A stretch of DNA of 64,000 nt, from positions 26,520,541 to 26,584,540 of the forward strand of contig CP154957.1 in assembly GCA_039621445.1 (NCBI GenBank), in the 5' to 3' direction. The translations under genes were made by a program, and so were the position numbers. Within the stretch, counting starts at the first letter, position 1. Every line of letters starts with the position of its first letter. Below, piece after piece: positions 57,001 through 64,000 of the stretch. Source of the stretch: Euglena gracilis (taxonomy: Eukaryota; Euglenida; Euglenophyceae; Euglenales). Under the pieces are notes generated by a model, which was not told the origin of the DNA, made no database searches, and worked only from the letters and a program-made list of their open reading frames with translations.

Positions 57001-60000
57001 CTTATATTGAAAATTCAATGGGGAGAGGTGTACTTTTGTCAAAAGTGGCCCAAAATGGACATTTTCCCCCAATTTTTTTGCATATTCACCCCCGATTGGG
57101 GGGTTCTTGAGCCATTTGGGTGGGTTTTGACTGGTGTTGAGGTGATTTAGACAATTTTTTTTTCCCAGGGGGGGGGGGTGAAAGTCGGCGGTTTTGACCC
57201 GTTAGTACATTAGAGTGGGTAGTCGGCCGACTAGTCGGCCGACTACCCAATTGGTCCGCCGACTAGTCGGCCGACCAATTAGTCGGCCGACTACCCAATT
57301 GGTCGGCCGACTAGTCGGCCGACTACCCACTACCCCCCCCCCAGTCTACCGTTTGGCACTGTTCTGGAGCCATTTAAGTGGGCTTTGACTGGTTTTGGGG
57401 TGATTTGGACAAAAAAAAATTTTCAGGGGGGGGGCTTAAATTTCCAGAAAGGGGGGGGGGAGGGCAAAAAATGGTGGTCGGGCCGACCAGGTCAGCCCGA
57501 CCACCACAGGTCGATAAGGTCGGGCCGACCACAGGTCGGGCCGACCATGGTCGGGCCGACCTCCCTGGTCGGGCCGACCAGGTCGGGCCGACCACCACAG
57601 CGACCACCACCGGAAATCCGCTCGGGGCCTGGTTTTGGGGTGATTTGGACAAAATTTTTTCTCAGGGGGGGGGGGCTTAAATTTCAAAAAAGGGGGGGGG
57701 GGTAGTGCGGAATATTGTGGGTCGGCCCGACCCACACAGGTCGGTAAGCCACCCACACAGGTCGGGCCGACCCGCAATTTGGTCACCCGCGATTTTCCGC
57801 ACGGAGCCACACGGGTAATTTCGTAAAACCCTAGTTTCGGGTGGAAAATGCCCAATTTTGGGTGGTGTGAGTGGCAAATGCACATTTCGGGTGAAAATTG
57901 CTCAATTTCAGCGGCTAATGCCTAATTTGGTGTGCAAATGCTTTTTGTTGGGTACCAAATCTTAATTTCTGACGGTCAATTTTGAATTATCTTTCAAATT
58001 TTACAATAGGGGCAACTTTGTCCAATTTTTGGTCACTTGAAAGCTATTTGACACAAAATTTGAAAATTTGGGTTGCTGTTCTGTCGAAGGCGCTTGCGCA
58101 TGCCATAGGATGACGCCGGAAATAACCTCCCAAAAGCTCGCCAATAACAAAATCCCTTTGGGGGGTCGGCACGCCGTGGCGAGCCGTCCGGCTGGGGGGG
58201 GGGGTTTGGCGTGGCGAGGGGGTCCCGGATGGGGGGGGGAGGGGTGCGCGGGGGTTTTCCAAGAAAATTTTCTTTGGCGCGGCTGACATGGCGTGGCGAG
58301 GGGGTCTGAAAAGGGGGGGGGGTAAAATGGCGTGGCGAGGGGGTCGGGGAGGGGGGGGGGGGGGGGGTGCCGACCCCCCTTTGTGTGTTGATGGCCAAAT
58401 CACGCACCTTTTTGAACCTCGTCGGCCTTCAGCCTGCTCCCAGGGGGGGGGGCAAAAGCAATCATTTTCTAACGACAAGTTGCTGGCAACCACCAAAAAT
58501 CACTCGGGGCCTCAATGATCCACGAAGAGAAAGGCTGAAGTGATGAAGGTTGATTCATTCTTTGAAAATTGAAGGTTCAATTCTCGGGTCACGGGTGGGT
58601 CACGGGGGGGGGGGTGGCACCCATCATGGGGGCAGCACCCCACAGAGGGATGGAGGAGGTAGAGATGACTCTACCCCAACCTCTACCTCTACCTCTGTGC
58701 CTCTACCTCTACCTCTATGCCTCTATCCAGCCTTGGGCAACCCCCCATCAAATCACACCCTAGGGTGTTTTTGGGAGTCATTTAGAATGGGGTAATGTGG
58801 AGTAACTTCACAAAAAAAATACGTGTTATTGTGGGCTTCCCTATTTGGGGGTGTCAACCCCCAATTAGAAGCCCCCCCCCTTGGTTTCCCGCCAAAAATC
58901 AAAGGGGGTGGTGCGGGTCACGGGGGGGGGGGGATCACTGGGGGGTCGAGGGGGGGGGGGGGGGTCACGGGGGCCCTCACCCCCCCCCCTCAAAGTGGCC
59001 ACCCTCTAGGCACCACAGGACCGCAAAATGGCCACTCTGGGGGAGGGGACACTTGGGGGGGGGGGGGGCAATTTTTGGGCTTCGGCGCCAAAATAAAGTG
59101 GCCACTTTCAGGGGGGTAACCAAATTTGCAAAAAAAAAAACAACTTTGGCAACTCTGAGGGGGGGGTCACTTTTGAGGGGATGCCACTTTGGAGGTTGTC
59201 GGGAGGCAGCATCCATGATGTTGCATTCCATCACGAGAAGGGCGGCACGCCGGTGATTTTTGGGTCCAAAAAGTGGTCATTTTTGGCCATTTTGAACAAA
59301 AAAAGGCTTTTTTTGGTCCGAAAGTGAGCATTTTTGGGTGATTTTTATGTCCGAAGTTGGTCATTTTTCATTTTTTGAAAGGGAATTTTGTTAGGATTCC
59401 CTTGACCGTCACATTTTTTGGGATGCATTTTCGGCCATTTTTGAAAAATACACCCCCCAAAAATTTTGTTTTGGGTGTAGAAATGCATCAATGTTTGGCA
59501 CTGCTTGTTTAGGCGCTTTTTTGGCATTGAATTTGACTCAAAATATGTCCCATTGACAAAAGGGGAGATTGCTCAAGCCATAGTTGCCGTTTTTTTTTTG
59601 CTTTTTTGTTTTTGTTTTTTCAACGTGTTTTTTTGAAAAAAACGCCAAAAAAAACATCAAAAAAAACAAAAGGAAATTTTCATTGAAAAAACTCGTTATG
59701 AAACACCCAAACCATACTTCGAATCCTACTAAGTTCAAAATTTGCCCAAAAATGGTCAAAAACATCCAAAAAGTACAAAAAAATGCAACTTTATGACTTT
59801 TTTCATTTTTTGTGGAAGGAAGTTTTTGGCAAAAATGACCCAAAACTTGCCAAAAATGATTGAAAATATGGATTCAAAAAATTTTCAGAGGAAAACCTTG
59901 TTGGCATTTTTTTTGTTTTTTTTAAAAAAGAAACATTGTTAAAATTAAAAAAAAAACAAAAAAAACAGCGTCCAAAAAAAAACAAGCTGCCAACTATGGC

Positions 60001-60649
60001 TCAAGCAGGAAAGAATTTCATGGCAAAGGGGGTGGAGGGGAAACATAAAATTTTTGTGGAAGAAAACCCCCCCAAAAACAGAACAGAAATGTTTCTGTCC
60101 ATTTTTTGACCATGTCAAGGCAAATTTTCAATGGTTTCAACCAGAAAATTGATGAAAACTTACATCCAAAGACAGGCTGAAATGATGATGAATGAAAAGA
60201 AAGGCTGAAGTGATGAAGGTTGATGCATATTGTATGAAAATTGAAGGCTCGATTCTCGGGTCACGGGGGGGTCACGGGGGGGTCACGGGGGTGGCACCCC
60301 CAAAGTAACAGCCCCCCCCCCCCCAACCAAGCCGGCTGACAAAATTGACGAAAAGTTTTCCGAAAACTGGTGAAAAAAAAACTCGACAAATCTCCGCAAA
60401 TTTTTAAATTTGGACCCCATTCGATCCCCGGATCGACCGCCAGCTGAAGGGTTTTCCTTCAGACAAAGGGTACCCAATTAGAAGCACCCACCCCTGGGTT
60501 TTCCGTTGAGTGACCAAACAGTAGCCCCAGGGCTTCTAATTGGGGGGGGGTAGCATAAGCATGGAAAACCAGTTGATTTTTTTCGGAATCAAAACAAACC
60601 AAAAAAAATATTAAATGAGCACAAACCTTGAATTTGATGATAAGAATTC
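57001..60649. other. Repeat stretch without a gene
   Basis: Holds CTAGTCGGCCGACTAG palindromes (57190-57350), GGTCGGGCCGACC clusters (57475-57600), direct repeats at 58538-58625 and 60203-60300 (TGATGAAGGTTGAT...TCTCGGGTCACGGG), G-runs, and T/A-rich sequence from 59260 to 60000. No supported exon. Confidence 0.6.
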
Positions 60650-62000
60650 TGTTAATCGCAAACATTCACCTTCTGCTGCACTTGCCTTTGGGACATGATG
60701 TGTTGGGCTTGACACCTTTGCCTTTGAGACCTTTGGGACGAGAATCAACCAAATGCATGAAGTGCAACGCACCGTGACATTCACATTGGGTGTAGGCTTT
60801 GAGGCTTCGCTTGTTAGCAGACAATCAGCTCTTTCTGCATTTTGGTGCAAATGCACCAATGTAGTTGCAATTCCAAACTTTGTCGTTGTGGGCAAAGAAG
60901 TCCTTTCATTCCCAGCTTCCCGACGTTTTGCGGCGTTTTCCTTTTGCTTTCGGAATTGGATAAAACTTGAAGGTCGAATTCCACAAGCGGGAGAGGATGA
61001 AAATGTTGAGTCACGTGACTCAAGTACCATGGTGACGAACCATTGAGCTAGAGGGTGAAAAAAAAGTAATTCTTATTATAAATTTGATGAAATGAACCCA
61101 AAAATCGAAGCAGTTGCAAATTTGTTCTTAAACACTTGAACTTTCTGTTTGCTGTGTTAACAAAAACAAAAAAAAACGAAAATTCGTCTGAGAATACATT
61201 CATAATTCAGATGGTTTTTTTTCAGCCCTAATTCAGCCTTCCTTCAGAAGGGAGAAGCACTTTCTTAGGATCGCGGAAGTAATCGCACGTCCACCCTTGC
61301 ACATTTTTTTTTCTTTTTGATTCAATCAGCACAGTGGTGGGGCGAACCGAATCCACCGACCAGTGGCACAGCCTATTGGATTTGCAGTGTTCGTGACTTC
61401 CAGCTGTTGTCCGATGGGAGAATCCCATGGGGCTGTTGCATACAATGTCATTTATTTTGTTACCTGTGGAGCTACAATTGCACTTTTTTTTGTTAAATTG
61501 ACACTCTTTCTCTCCCTTGGATCTACGCCTTGCCAGGGGGCGTTGGCCCTGGCAGTCTAGTCCATCCCTGACAGGTCTCGAACCACCACACCAACGGTTT
61601 TTGTCCACCTTGCAGAGCTGAATGACAATGCAGGGCAGGCAAGCGACGTAAAACCGAGTTACGGCGTTCACCCTTCGGCACGGTGGACGATCCACGGTGG
61701 ACGATCCATTGGGACAATCCATCAATCCATTTTTTTACTCCTTTTTTTTTTTTCATAAAAGTAGTGAGTGCGCCGAATCCACCGACCAGTGGAACTGCCG
61801 ACTTCATTTGCAGGTGTTTAAGAGGCCAGGCTGCCCACAAATGGGGAAACCCATGGCGTGCCGCGAGAGGTGCGGGAGGGTGTAGACGGGCCATGGTGAA
61901 TGTGAAGCAAATGGGGCATTGTGCAAGGGCTGAAAGGCAGAGGTCGGACATTCTTTGACCCAAAGGGCTAGAGGACAGACGTGCTGGGGTTCCAATACAA
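60650..62000 (-). pseudogene. Possible piggyBac-like transposase remnant
   Basis: Minus-strand segments suggest a decayed DDE transposase. At 61345-61480 a frame contains DIVCNSPMG and CHWSVDSVRPTTVL, which has the spacing of the YN-x2-MG...K-x-R-x-W block of piggyBac. At 60660-60800 a Cys/His-rich frame (YTQCECHGALHFMH) resembles the C-terminal cysteine-rich domain. The first block is partly duplicated at 61775-61880 (shared CACTGGTCGGTGGATTCGG and CCATGGG-TTC-CCCAT). No intact frame and no TTAA/TIR were found. The family assignment is tentative. Confidence 0.3.
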
Positions 62001-62693
62001 CCGGGTGATTGGGAAGGGGACGGGGGTGAGAGTGAGGGGAATCGCATGTGTGTGGTGGTGAGCACATGGCGGCGGGATGACCATGGACTGCAGGAGTGCC
62101 GCAGGAGCTCGGTTACAAGGCGGGATGACTTTGTTCCTTGGTGATCAGTAAGGCCCCCAGTTGAGCCGCCTCCGGAGAAAAGGGCAAGGGATTGGCCCAA
62201 TTGCAACTCGGCAAGAGGTTTACCCTCACCCCCCCCCCCCCTAATTGCCCCCCCCCTAATTGGCTAATTGGGGGGTCCTTAAGGGAGGTCCATTAGCCAA
62301 TTAGGGGGGGGGGGTAGCCCAATTGGCCAATGGACGTTCCCTTGGCCAACTTTGGCCAATTTCGGCAAGGGCTCAGAAAACCTCCAAAAACGTCCGTTTT
62401 GAAAATGCCAAAAATTGCTGGATAAGAAAAAGTCATGACCAATCCAAAAATGCACAAAAAATCGACCAATTTTGCACACGTCAAAAATTATGGGGTCGGG
62501 GTCCTCGAGCCCCCCCCCCTAGGATTGTACTTGAAATTTTTCCGAAAAATATAATGGAAATTTTTCCGAAATTTTTCCAGGAAAAATAAATTATATTTTT
62601 CCGAGTGGAAAAATATGGAAATTTTTTTTTTTTTGAAGCAAGTCACAATGAGGAAAAGTTTTTATCTCCCCGCTCTTTTCTCAGGATTTTTTC
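62001..62693. other. Upstream flank of the BED hAT gene
   Basis: Contains an inverted TAATTGGCTAATTGGGG / CCATTAGCCAATTAGGGG element at 62230-62325, related to 44760-44945, and then AT-rich sequence with a GAAATTTTTCCG repeat just before the gene. No exon is seen. Confidence 0.55.
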
Positions 62694-64000
62694 ATGGGTC
62701 GCCACAGAAAGCATGCCATATGGGAACAATTTGTGGCAAAGGACAAGGATGGGACAGTTTGTGACGTAGCAAAGGCAGTCAAGGCCCACTGTTGCCATTG
62801 TGAATGGACTCAGAAGGCCAATATCACCCGGATGACTCAGCATTACGAAGCATGTCACCGGAGCAATGTTGTACCGGTGGCAGCGGTCCACCCTTATGAG
62901 GAGGAGCCCCGCAATCATGAAGATTCTCAATCCTCTGTGGCTTCAATGTCTCCAAATTCTCCCAGTCCAAAGAAGCAAAAAACTTTGGATGGTTTTGCAG
63001 ACCACAAGTTCACTCCAACCATTGATGTAGGATGCGTGGGGGGGGGGGCACTTTTTTTGGGGGGGAGGTGTTCCCCGGCGTCCATCGGCCAAAATTTTTG
63101 AGGTCTTTTTTTGGTGTAAAAAGGCCGTTTTTGGTGTCAAAATTTTCATCTGTCTCGAAGGGGGGGGGTCGTCACTAGGGGGGGGGGGGCCGAAAATCCC
63201 AACTGTACAGTGGGTGGTCCCCAAAAAAACCCAACCGTCGCCCCAACCACCCCGTTGGAATATTTCCCTACATCCATGACAACATCGGAACAAGCAAATG
63301 CTGAAATGGCTCAAGCGTTTGCGTTGGTGATGAGTGGGCACTCTTACAACCAGGGCTGGAACGCAAAGATTTTACGTTTGAGTTTTCCTTTCACTGCAAA
63401 AAGGCTAAAATTTTTCCAGCCTTGTTGACAATTCTTTGGATCAACCATGGACTTTGGATTTTGTTCATGCACTTCGTTCTGATTATGTTCCCCTGTCACG
63501 TGCCAAGATACATTCCAGGCTTCAAGACCTAGAGTCAGGTTATCTCATCTAAAGTGGTCGGAATAAAATTTGTTTTTTTCCAGGGATGAGAGAGGTTGTG
63601 ATTGGTGCCATTAAACGAATGGGGGTTGTCTCCGTTGCTGTTGATGGATGGGAGGTGCAGGGATTCATGGCTGCAAGGAGCGTTGGCAGGCGGGGGGGGG
63701 GCAGGGGCATTTTGACCGAATATTTTTCCTGTCTCCAAAATATCCCTGGATTTTGACTATGCACGTTACCCCACACTGGGATACACTGTCCTTGTCCCGA
63801 ATGGTCGGGGGTATCTATTCAAGTTTGAAAGAATTGTTGAACGTGAAACTGGCAATTATTTGGATAAAGCAGTCCGCCGTTTTGTTGAGGAGCTCAAAGA
63901 CCTAGGTATAATGTATAATGTTCGGGGGGGGGGTGTCCTCATTCACCCTTTTAAGGTGTACATGTTGCATCTGTGATTGCCGACAATGCCTCCAACATTC
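62694..64000 (+). CDS. BED-finger hAT transposase, 5' part, runs off the right edge
   Basis: The start codon at 62694 opens exon 1 (62694-63026) with a BED-type zinc finger (IWEQFV, HCCHCEW, MTQHYEACH), then an acidic linker with KKQKTLDGF. Further plus-strand pieces are: about 63212-63355 (EQANAEMAQAFALVMSGHSY), 63420-63538 (FVHALRSDYVPLSRAKIHSR), 63584-63654 (VVSVAVDGWE, the first catalytic-Asp region), about 63740-63922 (YTVLVPNGRGYLFKFE, DUF659 region) and from about 63955 (VASVIADNASN, second catalytic region). Introns are short with GT-AG borders; the exon 1/2 junction and the one before 63740 are not resolved. The order matches hAT transposases and no fatal stop is seen in the placed exons. 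The C-terminal dimerisation domain would lie beyond the window. Confidence 0.85.

Noticed and set aside
58795-59256. 153-codon plus frame rich in Gly and Pro
   Set aside because: Built from G-runs and repeat DNA with frames open on both strands.

Overview
This is nuclear DNA of a eukaryote. Genes are split into short GC-rich exons (roughly 60-220 nt) joined by spliceosomal introns. Most donors are GT with little further consensus, and a few look like GC. The introns and spacers are full of DNA transposons, C/G homopolymer runs, CA and trinucleotide microsatellites and TTAGGG-like repeats. The lineage cannot be fixed from sequence alone. An alga or other protist with a large repeat-rich genome fits, and an invertebrate is not excluded. 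No rRNA, CRISPR or bacterial-type operon is visible, and I recognised no tRNA by eye.

Left third (1-20.6 kb), all on the minus strand: an unidentified gene running off the left edge (<1-454); a calcyclin-binding/Siah-interacting protein gene (CACYBP, 1788-6368, at least seven exons); and VPS53 (8291-20617, at least fifteen exons), a subunit of the GARP and EARP tethering complexes at the trans-Golgi and recycling endosomes. Exons were placed by matching reading frame and splice phase to the known protein families. A decayed hAT transposon with terminal and subterminal repeats sits in VPS53 intron 4, and a short TIR element sits beside the exon 12 donor.

Middle (20.6-34.5 kb): the spacer upstream of VPS53 holds six copies of an 18-nt hairpin. 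Next is a minus-strand gene with a C4HC3 PHD finger followed by a Ulp1/SENP-like (C48) peptidase fold. A 1.36-kb transposon with an 8-bp target-site duplication interrupts its last coding exon, and the reading frame resumes exactly on the other side. This is an introner candidate and the most interesting locus in the window.

Right half (34.5-64 kb): essentially no host gene could be supported. It holds TIR elements with 8-bp duplications, hAT and piggyBac-like transposase remnants, a 1.5-kb inverted repeat pair (48.5-50.0 and 53.9-55.4 kb) enclosing 168-bp tandem repeats, several palindromic repeat families, and the 5' part of an apparently intact BED-finger hAT transposase (62694 to the right edge).

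All exon borders are inferred by eye; none is supported by transcript data here.
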